NCBI RefSeq assembly: GCF_037072025.1
Contig: NZ_JAXHDD010000002.1
Span: forward strand, 124,001-188,000
Direction: 5' to 3'
DNA length: 64,000 nucleotides
DNA from: Pseudogracilibacillus sp037072025
GTDB taxonomy: Bacteria > Bacillota > Bacilli > Bacillales > Amphibacillaceae
The notes below the pieces were generated by a model. It was given only the letters and a program-made list of their open reading frames with translations. It did not search any database and was not told the origin of the DNA. Numbering within the stretch: position 1 is the stretch's first letter; each line of letters starts with the position of its first letter. Below, in pieces: positions 43,554 to 52,514 of this stretch. Both the position numbers and the translations under genes were made by a program.

Positions 43554-44766
43554 GGATTTCACCTGACTCGGGTTTCCTTAATATAAATTTATAAAACAGC
43601 GGAAAAATGCAAGCATTGAATAATATCAACAGTGAGCACACCACTAAAGAATAATTTAAATTGATGCTAAATAGTATACCTCCTATAGAGCCACCGATTG
43701 CATCGCCAACAAAAAAAGAGGATTGTGATAATCCAAATAACATTCCTATTGCGTATTTTGGATACATATTTAACTCCATCAATTCCTGAGAAATAACTGA
43801 TCCTGTTAAAAAAAGTGTTCTTATAACAATAATGAATGGAACGATTAGATAATGTAATTTAAACATAAACAATAGTGTTAAAATCCCTACAAGTAATTCG
43901 AACCAAAAAAATAGCTTACTTTTTCTCTTATCCACTTCTTTATTTCCAAACAAAGGAGCAAAAATGATAGAGCTAATACCTATCAACGCAATGTACAATC
44001 CAATTAAAGTTACCGGTACCCCTTGTTCTTTTAATATTACTGGGAAAAATGGAGTAAATAAACTAACTGAAAGACCTGTAATAACACCGAAGAAAATAAC
44101 TCCAGTGATTAACTGTTTAGGAACAGATTTTTTCAATTTCTCTTTATCTTTATCAGAGTTTTTTTTATCTTTATCAGAGTTTTTTTTATCTTTATTTAGC
44201 TTTGGCACAAATAATATAGTAACTAAACATAAGACAGAAGAAATAATTAACACTGTAACTATTGGATTCTTAAAGATATAAGATAATAACAGAGTAAGTA
44301 TGCCAGCTATTGATGCTCCTACCGCAGTACCAGTATTACTTCCCGTCTCTTTTAAAGAAACTATAGCTGCTCTGTTTTCTTCATCTCCTATTGAAAGAAT
44401 CCAATATCTCATAGAAACAATTACTAATGAAGCTCCTAATCCAGCGATAAAACCAGAAATCCCTGCAATAATGAGTGAGTTTGTAAATATTCTTAAAAAT
44501 AGACCAATTGCATAGACAAAAACTCCAAGCCTAAGTGCAAAACTAGGTGATATGATATCTCCAATTTTTCCGGTAATAAAAGACAGTGCACCTGCGATTG
44601 CCATCATTGTATAAGAAAAACCATAGAATGTTAGTGCATTTTGTTCATCAAACCAAAGAGCGTGAACGGTTTTCGAAACTGCCATGCTTAAATAAAATAA
44701 AACACTAAAGATTAAAAAAGCTCTAGCTGAAGGGTATTTCTGCATTGTATAAACAAGGTTTTTCAT
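43540..44766 (-). CDS. MFS transporter
   Basis: 408 residues, twelve membrane helices. Motif A-like loop FITGKIGDIISPSFALRLG, central cytoplasmic loop extremely Lys/Asp rich with two repeats of KDKKNSD (about residues 194-208), and a matching FAPLFGNKEVDKRKSKLF loop in the second half. Overlaps the upstream TPR gene by 4 bp (ATGA), so the pair is an operon. Substrate unknown. Confidence 0.85.
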   Translation of the reverse strand: MKNLVYTMQKYPSARAFLIFSVLFYLSMAVSKTVHALWFDEQNALTFYGFSYTMMAIAGALSFITGKIGDIISPSFALRLGVFVYAIGLFLRIFTNSLIIAGISGFIAGLGASLVIVSMRYWILSIGDEENRAAIVSLKETGSNTGTAVGASIAGILTLLLSYIFKNPIVTVLIISSVLCLVTILFVPKLNKDKKNSDKDKKNSDKDKEKLKKSVPKQLITGVIFFGVITGLSVSLFTPFFPVILKEQGVPVTLIGLYIALIGISSIIFAPLFGNKEVDKRKSKLFFWFELLVGILTLLFMFKLHYLIVPFIIVIRTLFLTGSVISQELMELNMYPKYAIGMLFGLSQSSFFVGDAIGGSIGGILFSINLNYSLVVCSLLILFNACIFPLFYKFILRKPESGEIHEVL

Positions 44767-46010
44767 AGAGTCTCCTTACATAGTTTTTTTTCGTTATCTA
44801 ACAAAAATTTATTTCTAGGATACTTTTTAAGTGCTAACTTTAACACTGCTGTAGCTTCTTCTTCTGATTTAATATTTAGTAGACATTCGGCTTCAATTAT
44901 TGAAATATTTACATAAAAATCTTCAATTAATTCATCCTCTAAAATATAAGGATGGTCTTTAATTAATTTATAACACTTCTCATAATCGTTTTCTAGCGTA
45001 TGAGTATAAAGTAAATCGTATAAATACTCGTAGCTTTTATTCGAAAGTATGTATGCATTTTTGAAGCTTTCTTTTGCTAATTGGAATTGACTATCCTGTG
45101 CTAAATAATAAATACCCAAATAAGAATGAGTCTCAGGTATATATGGATTTAGATCTTTTGCATACGTCAAATGTTTATATGCTACATCATACTTTTCATT
45201 ATTTATTAAATATTTAGCATATTCTAAATGGTTTTCTGGATAATATGGATCCATACTTATTAATCTTTCAAAAGCAGAACTAGCTTCCTCAAATCTATTT
45301 AAATTTACATAGCATTGAGCTAAGTTATATGTTAATACACTCTCATGTAAGCCGTTGTCTACATTTGATAATTTGCTTTTTTGTAATTTACTTATACCAT
45401 CTAGTAATATTTTTATCGCTTCTTCTATTTTACCTTTCCTATAGAGTTTTAAAGCATAACCATTTCGATTAAATATCTTGTGAAAACTGGGTTCTTCGTT
45501 CTGAAAAGCATTGAAAGCTTCATTTAACAATTCCTCTGCTTTACTAATCGATTGCAAATGTTTCGGATGATGGCGTGCATTTAACAGTTCCAAAACATAG
45601 TTAGAATCAATAACTCTTTTTATATTTCCATATCTTTTGCTTTGATTTAAATAATACTCAGCTGTTTCTGTTTCGCCAATTTGCGAATAAGCTATGCCTA
45701 GGTCATAGAAATACTCATCACTAGTTTCAATGCCTATTTAAAAGTTTTATACTTGTCCATGCATCACCAACAGATAAAAATTGTCATGCTAATTTATGTA
45801 TTTTATTTTTATCCCTTGATAAATAAGTTTGTTTAACTGTCTCTAGAGGATTTGCAAGTAGATAATAAATTAGATTTATAAGTGACGGAACCTAGGTTAT
45901 TTTAATCAATATATCTATAAACAATTTAGAACCAATATCTATTTCTTTAGAGTGATAGATGGTTATTTTCAAATTATCTTTTATCCTACTATTCACTTCA
46001 TCATTCGTAT
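44763..46010 (-). pseudogene. TPR-repeat protein, 5'-degraded
   Basis: An intact 276-codon frame (45593-44763, possible TTG start MELLNARHHPKH) carries TPR-like helices (YNLAQCYVNLNRFEEASSAF, HSYLGIYYLAQDSQFQLAKE). The same protein clearly continues upstream: YFYDLGIAYSQIGETETAEY up to about 45736, then after a frameshift GDAWTSIKLLNR, an in-frame TGA (45784-45786), NPLETVKQTYLSRDKNKIHK, and an in-frame TAG (45892-45894) back to about 46010 behind AAAGGGAG. The original protein was near 415 residues; it has one frameshift and two stops. The downstream part may still be translated. Function unknown. Confidence 0.7.
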
Positions 46011-46029
46011 CTCCCTTTATTAACCATTA

Positions 46030-46499
46030 ATGGAATTTTACACCTTGCCGCAAAACGTTTCAAGCTTGTTTTACAACTATTTTGTAAACTTGTAACTTTG
46101 GGAACTATTAGATCATTTAATTACATCTATTAAATATAGGTATGGACTCGAAGGTTGATTAATTAACAAATTATTACTGTTTAAATATTTTATACGTATC
46201 AAATTACAATTATAATATTGAATTCAATACTTATCCCGAAATTCCTTCTAAAATAAAGAAATTTTTTTAAAGTACTGATAATAAGAAGTGAGTACTATTT
46301 ATAATTAGACAATACAAACTTTGGAATAAGCTAATGAGAGTATCATTCGAAAGCAGGATAGACTTTGTATATACAAGCAGGAGTTGGATTGTAAAAAGGG
46401 GATTGTTCTAACTAACAACCTGTTGTTTTGATGATGTTTGGTTGATAAAATATGAAAAGAAAAATAATAACGTTTGTGTCTACTTTATACAAAAACATT
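46030..46499. other. AT-rich gap without supported gene
   Basis: Between the TPR relic and the coiled-coil gene's terminator I see no open frame with a ribosome site, no named repeat and no stable structured RNA. Confidence 0.5.
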
Positions 46500-46528
46500 C
46501 CAAAAGTTAGATTTAACCTAACTTTTGG
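46500..46528 (-). terminator. Terminator of the coiled-coil gene
   Basis: CCAAAAGTTAG pairs perfectly with CTAACTTTTGG across 7 nt; on the minus strand it is followed by AATGTTTTTG. Confidence 0.75.
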
Positions 46529-46572
46529 ACACTTTTTCCTCAATCTTTTCGCTAAAGAGTTTAACAAAATTT

Positions 46573-46818
46573 CTACTTTGCACTTTTTAACATTTTTACT
46601 TCTGCCTGTGTTTTAAGTAAACCCTCTGATAGAACAGTAATTTTTGCATCAACTATATCGATTCTTTCATTCAATCTTTTTTCTGTGTCAGTTAATTGTT
46701 GTGACACTCCTTTTATTTGTTGAGAATATTCTTCTAATTTTTGCGACTGTTCCTTTAATTGTTGGGACAGTTCCATGACAGCTTGAAAAATTGCTTCATT
46801 TGTAGTCTCCTTACTCAT
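46573..46818 (-). CDS. 81-aa coiled-coil protein, function unknown
   Basis: Almost entirely heptad-repeat helix: MSKETTNEAIFQAVMELSQQ then LKEQSQKLEEYSQQIKGVSQ, with no cysteine, signal or membrane segment. AAGGAGGGAAGTAA precedes the ATG. A terminator follows. It stands alone in the accessory island. The Q/S-rich heptads would allow self-association. Confidence 0.65.
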   Translation of the reverse strand: MSKETTNEAIFQAVMELSQQLKEQSQKLEEYSQQIKGVSQQLTDTEKRLNERIDIVDAKITVLSEGLLKTQAEVKMLKSAK

Positions 46819-47130
46819 TTACTTCCCTCCTTATATTTTGAGATATAATTATAATTGGTTGACATACGATGAAATGTACTAAAAAACGGGTAGAGGTTAA
46901 TGTGATTGGTTTCTATTTTATCAATGGAGTTTTTAATAATGACATCTATTTACAATTATATCATAAAAGTTCGACCTTTTTCGTGATAATTCTTAACACA
47001 ACCCCACTTTTCATATACGCTCTATATTGTATCATCGCATTGGTAAGTGTTAGAAGTATCTGATGAGGGAGATGATTTTATTAGGTTTTTAAATGAGTTT
47101 TAAATTGTACTCATCATATATGAAAAACAA

Positions 47131-47219
47131 AAAATAATCCCTCATGTACTATAGATCACTAGCGTTGCATAAAAGAATTATAAATTAGTCAAGCATTTAA
47201 TTTTAAAGCCCTCAATTTG
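47131..47219 (+). repeat. 92-bp direct repeat, left copy
   Basis: AAATAATCCCTCATGTACTA ... TATAAATTAGTCAAGCATTT ... CCCTCAATTTG. About 95 per cent the same as 49314-49404, in the same orientation, flanking the serine hydrolase/MarR pair. Probably the end of an insertion element, since an IS4-family relic follows the right copy. Confidence 0.7.
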
Positions 47220-47416
47220 TTTGAAATCTTTGATCAAAGTGGTTCTTTACAAACGATGAAAAATAACGATTTCTGAAACAAAGGAATGGAATAAAACACC
47301 GAAAATTGTTTTGTGGGACATTATTATTAAAATATCCATTGTTAAAATTGTTTAAAGACTGGCTCTATTACATGATCTTTATTGGCTTTTCATACAGGCA
47401 CAACTTTACTTACTTA

Positions 47417-48613
47417 TCAATTGACCTTTTGATAAGGTATTTCAACACCTTCATCGAAAAATAATTGATTCTCAACATCTACATAACTCATCGTATTGCG
47501 TACCCAATAATACGACTCATCTATTTTATAAAGTGGCACAGATAATTGATGTTCAAATAAAATCATAAATTGTCTATCCTTTATGATTGTAAATCTTGTG
47601 CTAAGTCCATCTGCTAATTCATATTGACCTGCAATCTCATCCTTATTAGTGAGCAATAAAATTTCTATATGTTTTGGTGCTTCTACGGAATACTGTATTC
47701 CCATTAAATAATTCATAATTTCTTGTTCATATTGCGGAAACACTTCCTGATTCGTTGCTAAAATAATCATATCCTTTGTGGATGTATTAATAAAAGCTTG
47801 TGCTGAGCAACCGATCCATCCTCCTGTATGACCAACCCAGTCATCTTGAATGATAAAACCATAACTATAATGCTCAGCGACTTCTGTTGGTGTTAATATG
47901 GATTGCACAAACTCTTTGCTAATGTACCGACCTTGCAAAAATGCTTTTAAAAACTTTGCTACTTCAGCTACTGTTGCATAAATACCACCGTCACCATATA
48001 CATTATTATATTTTTCATTTTTGTTTAAATATGGGTCACTACTTGCCTTTTTATATCGTTGGTTTTCATAATCATACATATGACCTTGCGCTTCGTATTG
48101 TTTTCTAGGCTGTGTTGTTGTACTAGTGAGATTTAATGGTCTTGCAATATATTGTTGTAAATATATTTCATACGTTGAGCCACTCACTTTTTCAATAATT
48201 TTTGCAAGTAAAACATAATTCGTATTGCTATAAGACCAATGCTCATTCGGTCTATGTTGTGGTAGCGCCATCTCGACAAATGTTTCAACACTTATTGTAA
48301 AATCTTCTGCAATATACTCAGGGATACCAGATGTATGTGTAAGTAAGTGTGCAACTGTCACATTTGCAAAATGAGGTACGTTAAACCAATTTGTAATTTT
48401 ATCTTCTAATTGTAGCTCTCCTCTTTCAATTAGCTGAAATGTCATTACTGCTGTATACATTTTACTTAACGACGCAAGATTAAATTGTGTATTTTCAGTA
48501 ATAAGGTGTTGCTCTGAGATGTCTTGATAACCATGATAATACTGCTTGATTTGTCCATGTTTCTCATAATAAACTGCACCATTAAACGAGATATTTTTAA
48601 GTAAAACCTCCAT
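47417..48613 (-). CDS. Serine hydrolase, beta-lactamase class C-like
   Basis: 398 residues, no signal peptide. Penicillin-binding-protein fold: catalytic SLSK (SxxK, about residue 49), YSNTN (YxN, about residue 147), and GHTGGWIG taking the place of the KTG strand. Such esterase/peptidase proteins act on D-amino acid peptides or esters; many are misnamed beta-lactamases. A palindrome TTAGATATCTAA lies just before its ribosome site, so it is probably under the MarR regulator upstream. Confidence 0.85.
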   Translation of the reverse strand: MEVLLKNISFNGAVYYEKHGQIKQYYHGYQDISEQHLITENTQFNLASLSKMYTAVMTFQLIERGELQLEDKITNWFNVPHFANVTVAHLLTHTSGIPEYIAEDFTISVETFVEMALPQHRPNEHWSYSNTNYVLLAKIIEKVSGSTYEIYLQQYIARPLNLTSTTTQPRKQYEAQGHMYDYENQRYKKASSDPYLNKNEKYNNVYGDGGIYATVAEVAKFLKAFLQGRYISKEFVQSILTPTEVAEHYSYGFIIQDDWVGHTGGWIGCSAQAFINTSTKDMIILATNQEVFPQYEQEIMNYLMGIQYSVEAPKHIEILLLTNKDEIAGQYELADGLSTRFTIIKDRQFMILFEHQLSVPLYKIDESYYWVRNTMSYVDVENQLFFDEGVEIPYQKVN

Positions 48614-48632
48614 TTATTAACCCCCTAAATAA

Positions 48633-48644
48633 TTTAGATATCTA
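48633..48644 (-). promoter_or_regulatory. MarR-type operator before the serine hydrolase gene
   Basis: TTAGATATCTAA, a perfect 12-bp palindrome 20 bp before the start codon. It differs by one base from the palindrome before the marR gene (49121-49132). Confidence 0.6.
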
Positions 48645-48666
48645 ACACATTGGATATGAAGGAATT

Positions 48667-49101
48667 TTATAATTCCTTCATTGCGATCCCCCTTAGTTTT
48701 CCAACAATGCGTTCCAATTCGTCTAACTCGTCTGATGAAAGTTTGCTGTAAATTTTATCTGCAATCTGCTGTTCAACATAATCTTGCTTAGAAAAATACT
48801 CCAATCCATTTTCATCTAAGGTTATGAAAACTTCACGTCGATTTTGTAGATTAATTTCCCGTTTGATATATCTATTCTTTTCTAACTTCGCTATTAATTG
48901 ACTAACTGCACTAGAGCTAATATTCATTTCAATCGCAATTTCACCAACCGTAATACGTTTTGATAAGTAGACAATATCTAATACAACCGCTTGTTGTGTT
49001 GTAATACCGCTATTTAAATATTGCTTATAATGTTTATATATCAAACGGTTTATGGTATATTCTGCTTCGTTAATGCGCTTAACCTGTTCATATAAGGACA
49101 A
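48667..49101 (-). CDS. MarR family transcriptional regulator
   Basis: 144 residues, TTG start with AGGTGAT upstream. Winged helix-turn-helix: ITVGEIAIEMNISSSAVSQL (recognition helix), KLEKNRYIKREINLQNRREV wing with the R/N-x-R-D-like turn. Likely represses itself and the adjacent serine hydrolase gene through the TTAGAYATCTAA palindromes before each. Ligand unknown. Confidence 0.88.
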   Translation of the reverse strand: MSLYEQVKRINEAEYTINRLIYKHYKQYLNSGITTQQAVVLDIVYLSKRITVGEIAIEMNISSSAVSQLIAKLEKNRYIKREINLQNRREVFITLDENGLEYFSKQDYVEQQIADKIYSKLSSDELDELERIVGKLRGIAMKEL

Positions 49102-49120
49102 AAGATCACCTGCTAATATG

Positions 49121-49132
49121 TTAGATGTCTAA
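49121..49132 (-). promoter_or_regulatory. MarR-type operator before its own gene
   Basis: TTAGATGTCTAA, near-perfect 12-bp palindrome inside a larger inverted repeat (CTAATATGTTAGATGTCTAA TATATTAG). Sits 19 bp before the start codon. Confidence 0.6.
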
Positions 49133-49313
49133 TATATTAGCAAGTAATTTGTCGAACGTCAATCTTATATAAAAATGTCATAACATCAAGTATGTTCAAT
49201 AATTATACAGGAGGTAAAAAGGCTGTCATTCATTGGTAAATATCTTGTCACTCATTGGTACAGATTATGTCATTGCTGGTACATTAGAGTGGCCGTAATC
49301 ATTCTTTGTGATA

Positions 49314-49404
49314 AAAAATAATCCCTCATGTACTATAGATCACTAGCGTTGCATAAAAGAATTATAAATTAGTTAAGCATTTAATTTTTAATGCCCTAAA
49401 TTTG
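49314..49404 (+). repeat. 92-bp direct repeat, right copy
   Basis: Second copy of the repeat at 47131-47219, lying next to the IS4-family relic. Confidence 0.7.
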
Positions 49405-49560
49405 ACTGATAATTCAGATTGTAATCATTCGTTGCATCTTAGTAAAAAAAGTCAACGTGGTTATGAAGGTAGTCCTTTATCTACTTTTTGTAAATCATTT
49501 AAAAAATAGAATCGTAGGTTAGATCATCCAAATGGTTAACATCTCCTGATTCATATTGTG

Positions 49561-49852
49561 CTAAAGTTTCTTCAAAGATACGTTGATGCTGAAGACTTCG
49601 CTGTCCTCTGGATGTTTGATCGGTTTCTTTAATAACTTGGATATAGAGGATGTCAGTTTGTTTGACCAGCAATCGCTAATCAAATCCATCATTTCTAGTA
49701 AGAGCCCTTAATAACCTAGTTCTTGTTTGAGCAATAGGTTTAAGCAGTATGTAATCATAGCGATATAAATCTGATTGAATACAGTATTTTGTCTCTTACC
49801 GTAAAGCTTCTTCAAGACCAAATGTTGCTTTACCCACCAATTCATTTGCCGT
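49561..49852 (-). pseudogene. IS4 family transposase, C-terminal fragment
   Basis: On the minus strand: RQMNWWVKQHLVLKKLYGKR, then QNTVFNQIYIAMITYCLNLL and LKQELGY followed by a premature stop, then GLLLEMMDLISDCWSNKLTS. The WWVKQHL..KKLYGKRQNTV..QIYIA..TY pattern is the C-terminal segment (around the second catalytic Glu region and beyond) of IS4/IS231-type transposases. Only about 97 codons with one nonsense change remain. Confidence 0.7.
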
Positions 49853-49873
49853 ATAAAAAGTGAGGTGACACAA

Positions 49874-50237
49874 TTGAAAGCTAAAAAAGTGTTAAGAGAA
49901 ATTGAAGCAATGCATTATTGGGATGCTAGAGTATTAAAATTTGATTTCAAGTTTCTTTTGTGACGAAATAGCACTTGTGTTTGAGGATACAGACTTTAAT
50001 GTTAAATTGTCATTTTTGGCATGTTCTAAATTTTCCTTCAATACCAGTGCAGAAGATAGAGAAAACCTTTTAAGAGAGTTAGCAAAATCACAAATTTCTT
50101 ATTTTCTCCAAGATATAGAGGTTGTCGATGTCCAAAGTGAAGGACACCTTTTACTGAACTGTAAAATCTTAATGCTCCCTCTTAACGTTGAGATAGTATG
50201 TAATTCAATTTCAATTGAAAAGCTAAATTTGTGCTAG
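49874..50237 (+). pseudogene. Small immunity-like gene with frameshift
   Basis: Starts at TTG 49874 (GAGGTGACACAA upstream) as LKAKKVLREIEAMHYWDARV; one extra T near 49938-49940 shifts the frame, after which it continues ISSFFCDEIALVFEDTDFNV and ends at 50237. Removing one T gives a ~120-residue protein. The HYWDARVL..DEI.LVFED pattern resembles small immunity-type proteins of Gram-positive toxin islands; this is a weak match. Followed directly by its own terminator. Confidence 0.5.
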
Positions 50238-50238
50238 A

Positions 50239-50275
50239 ACCTTGACTGGCTTAGATGCCTTTCAAGGCTTTTTTG
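50239..50275 (+). terminator. Terminator of the frameshifted small gene
   Basis: ACCTTGA pairs with TCAAGGC-side bases (50262-50267), followed by CTTTTTTG. Similar in shape to the terminators after the PoNi genes. Confidence 0.7.
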
Positions 50276-50364
50276 TGAGGCTAACAAGTACTGATTAAAC
50301 AATACTTTTCCTAGAAAGTGGAGATATCTCCTGCCGAGCAAGGCACGGTGGCAGTTGAATTTAG

Positions 50365-50424
50365 CCATCGCAAAAGTTCTAGACCTTGATGATTCAAGTC
50401 TCTGAGATAATAATCATTATCTGT
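50365..50424 (+). pseudogene. PoNi (DUF1911) relic
   Basis: Twenty codons read AIAKVLDLDDSSL, stop, DNNHYL. This matches AIAKILELDDSSLKDNNHYP of the three intact immunity proteins 7-12 kb away, with K changed to a stop. No other part of the gene survives. It shows that the cassette family once extended to the right edge of the island. Confidence 0.7.
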
Positions 50425-50596
50425 AAAAGGCTACCAAATAACTCATTTAGTCCCAAGGTTTTAGTTTTTTGGATCAATGAATCGAGATGGTCGAATATCG
50501 TTACAAATTTTGTGTTTGGTTTGGTTCAAGCCATTCAGATTTTTTTCTGAAGCTGCTATGCTAGTAAAGACATCCAGTCCTCTTCAACTTTTATGT

Positions 50597-50677
50597 TATT
50601 CAAAATGTGAATGAAAGCGTTATCTACATTTAACACGATGTCCAATGTAATATGAGTAAAGTGAATGTATTATATAT
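50597..50677 (+). promoter_or_regulatory. Shared regulatory region, copy 2, with cre site
   Basis: Aligns without gaps to 24301-24381 before preT/pucR. The cre match ATGAAAGCGTTATCT (50611-50625) fits the consensus at every fixed position. It lies 75 bp before the symporter operon and marks the point where pyrimidine-pathway DNA resumes after the island. Confidence 0.65.
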
Positions 50678-50751
50678 GTTGACATAATAAAAAGGCTTTA
50701 TTTTCAAGTCACTCAAGATTGTTTTATGAGAGTAATAGGGAGGTGAAATAC

Positions 50752-50889
50752 TTGTTTAACTTACCGGCAGAGACTTTTTGGTTAATCCTTCCTTGGCCTT
50801 TTATATGGTTAGGGTTAGCGACTATTATTTATTTTAAAATGAAAAAAGTCGACGATGAAGAGGAACGCTTGGAAAAAATCAATAAATAA
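50752..50889 (+). CDS. Symporter small accessory protein
   Basis: 45 residues, TTG start with GGGAGGTG six bases upstream: FNLPAETFWLILPWPFIWLG, one membrane helix, then an acidic/basic tail (KKVDDEEERLEKINK). Tiny one-helix proteins of this kind precede SSS symporter genes in many Firmicutes and form the small partner of the carrier. It lies 26 bp before the symporter gene. Confidence 0.75.
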   Translation: MFNLPAETFWLILPWPFIWLGLATIIYFKMKKVDDEEERLEKINK

Positions 50890-50915
50890 AAATTCAAGGT
50901 CGGAGGCCATTGAAC

Positions 50916-52514
50916 ATGAAATTAGATGGTATTATTTTTGTTATTTATTTGGGAGTATTACTAGGAATCGGTATTTGGTTTTCCCGTAAATCTTCTGAAT
51001 CAACAGAACAATACTTATTGGGCGGACGTTCCCTAGGACCGGCTGTTACAGCAATGACAATGCAAACGACTGCTATGAGTGGGTTTATGTTTATGGGTGC
51101 TCCAGCGATGGCTTTTCAATACGGGTGGTATGCAGTTTGGTACGCAATAGGTGATGCCGGAGGATCAATCATTAACCTTTCAGTACTAGGAAAAAGAATG
51201 AGAAGGATGTCCGAGAAACTAGGAGCACTGTCTCCAATTGAATACTTAGAAAAACGATTTGAACATGCAAGCGTACGTGTTATAGGCTCTCTTATTGCCA
51301 TAGTATTTTTATTTGGTTACGTTTGTGCTCAATTCATTGCTGCTGGTAAAGCGTTGTCGACTTTAACGGGGTTCTCTTATGAAGTTTCATTACTAATTGG
51401 AATTAGTGTCATTTTAATCTATACAGTTGCAGGTGGATACTTAGCGGTGGCATACACCTCTTTTGTACAAGGTTTAATAATGGTTACTGGTGTTATTGGG
51501 ATAGGTGTTCTTGCTTATTTTTATGTAGGTGGTTTATCAGGATTGAATGCATCACTTGCTGAAATTGATCCAACTTATTTAAGTATTTGGGGGAAGGATC
51601 TAGCATTTTATGGTCAATGGGGTGTGGTTTTAGGGGCAATACTTATTTATTCTATAGGATACATGGGACTCCCTCATGTTGTTGTACGCCATATGTCAAT
51701 GAAAAGTACAAAGACCGTTAAAGGTGCCGTTCTAATTAGTGCTGTATGGAATCAATTCTTTATTTTTGTACCTTATATTTTAGGAATGATAGGCATTATT
51801 TTATTACCGACCATTGCAGATCCAGAAATGGTTATAACCGAATTAGCTTATACCTTATTCCCGGGAATCTTCGCAGCAATTTTACTGTCTGCAATAATGT
51901 CTGCTGTTATGTCAACAGCCGACTCCATATTAATGCAAGCCGGTTCCATATTGTCACGTGATATTTTTCAACGTTTTATAAACAAAAATGCAAGTCAAAA
52001 AACAATGGTTCTTGTGTCAAGGTTATGCATTTTAGCGGGTGGAATTGTAGGTGTTATTGTAGCCATCTATGAGCCGCCTTCAGTTTTTGCTCTTGTTATT
52101 TTTGCTTTTGGAACATTAGGAAATAGTTTTTTAGTTCCTTATGTGGCTTCAGTTTATTCGAAAAAGGCTAATTATGTTGGTTGTCTAATGGCTATGATTG
52201 GCGGAGCGACAACAAATATCTTGTGGACATCGTTGAATTTTGAATCAATAACGGGTCTTCATCCATTTTTGGCTGGGTTAATTATATCGATTTTAGGAAT
52301 GATTATCGGAAGTAAAATCGGGCCGAAACCATCTAAGGAAATAGAAGAAGTATTTGAAGAATCAAGATTTCCACGATTGTTTTCGAAAGAGTTTGATAAA
52401 AATATCACTCGTGATTTAGCTCCTGAGGCTAATCGTATTTCTAAGTTTTTACGAGAGGAAGTCAAACAAGTAAGGGGAATTAACCATGACGATGGTTTTT
52501 ACACAAGAACTTGA
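50916..52514 (+). CDS. Sodium:solute symporter (SSS family)
   Basis: 532 residues with thirteen membrane helices. SSS features: FSRKSSESTEQYLLGGRSLG, MTMQTTAMSGFMFMGAPAMA, the G-P-x-x-V segment GLPHVVVRHMSMKS, and AILLSAIMSAVMSTADSILM, whose Ser/Thr residues bind Na+. ATG 50916 lies nine bases after GGAGG; a TTG two codons earlier is possible. Relatives carry proline, pantothenate or other small anions; location in this operon suggests beta-alanine or a pathway compound, which is inference. Confidence 0.88.
   Translation: MKLDGIIFVIYLGVLLGIGIWFSRKSSESTEQYLLGGRSLGPAVTAMTMQTTAMSGFMFMGAPAMAFQYGWYAVWYAIGDAGGSIINLSVLGKRMRRMSEKLGALSPIEYLEKRFEHASVRVIGSLIAIVFLFGYVCAQFIAAGKALSTLTGFSYEVSLLIGISVILIYTVAGGYLAVAYTSFVQGLIMVTGVIGIGVLAYFYVGGLSGLNASLAEIDPTYLSIWGKDLAFYGQWGVVLGAILIYSIGYMGLPHVVVRHMSMKSTKTVKGAVLISAVWNQFFIFVPYILGMIGIILLPTIADPEMVITELAYTLFPGIFAAILLSAIMSAVMSTADSILMQAGSILSRDIFQRFINKNASQKTMVLVSRLCILAGGIVGVIVAIYEPPSVFALVIFAFGTLGNSFLVPYVASVYSKKANYVGCLMAMIGGATTNILWTSLNFESITGLHPFLAGLIISILGMIIGSKIGPKPSKEIEEVFEESRFPRLFSKEFDKNITRDLAPEANRISKFLREEVKQVRGINHDDGFYTRT

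Noticed and set aside
46869..47063. 64-codon hydrophobic open frame
   Set aside because: No convincing ribosome site, and composition matches the surrounding AT-rich DNA.
50450..50590. A possible gene or regulatory RNA between the PoNi relic and the cre region
   Set aside because: No open frame with a start signal and no stable hairpin followed by a T-run.
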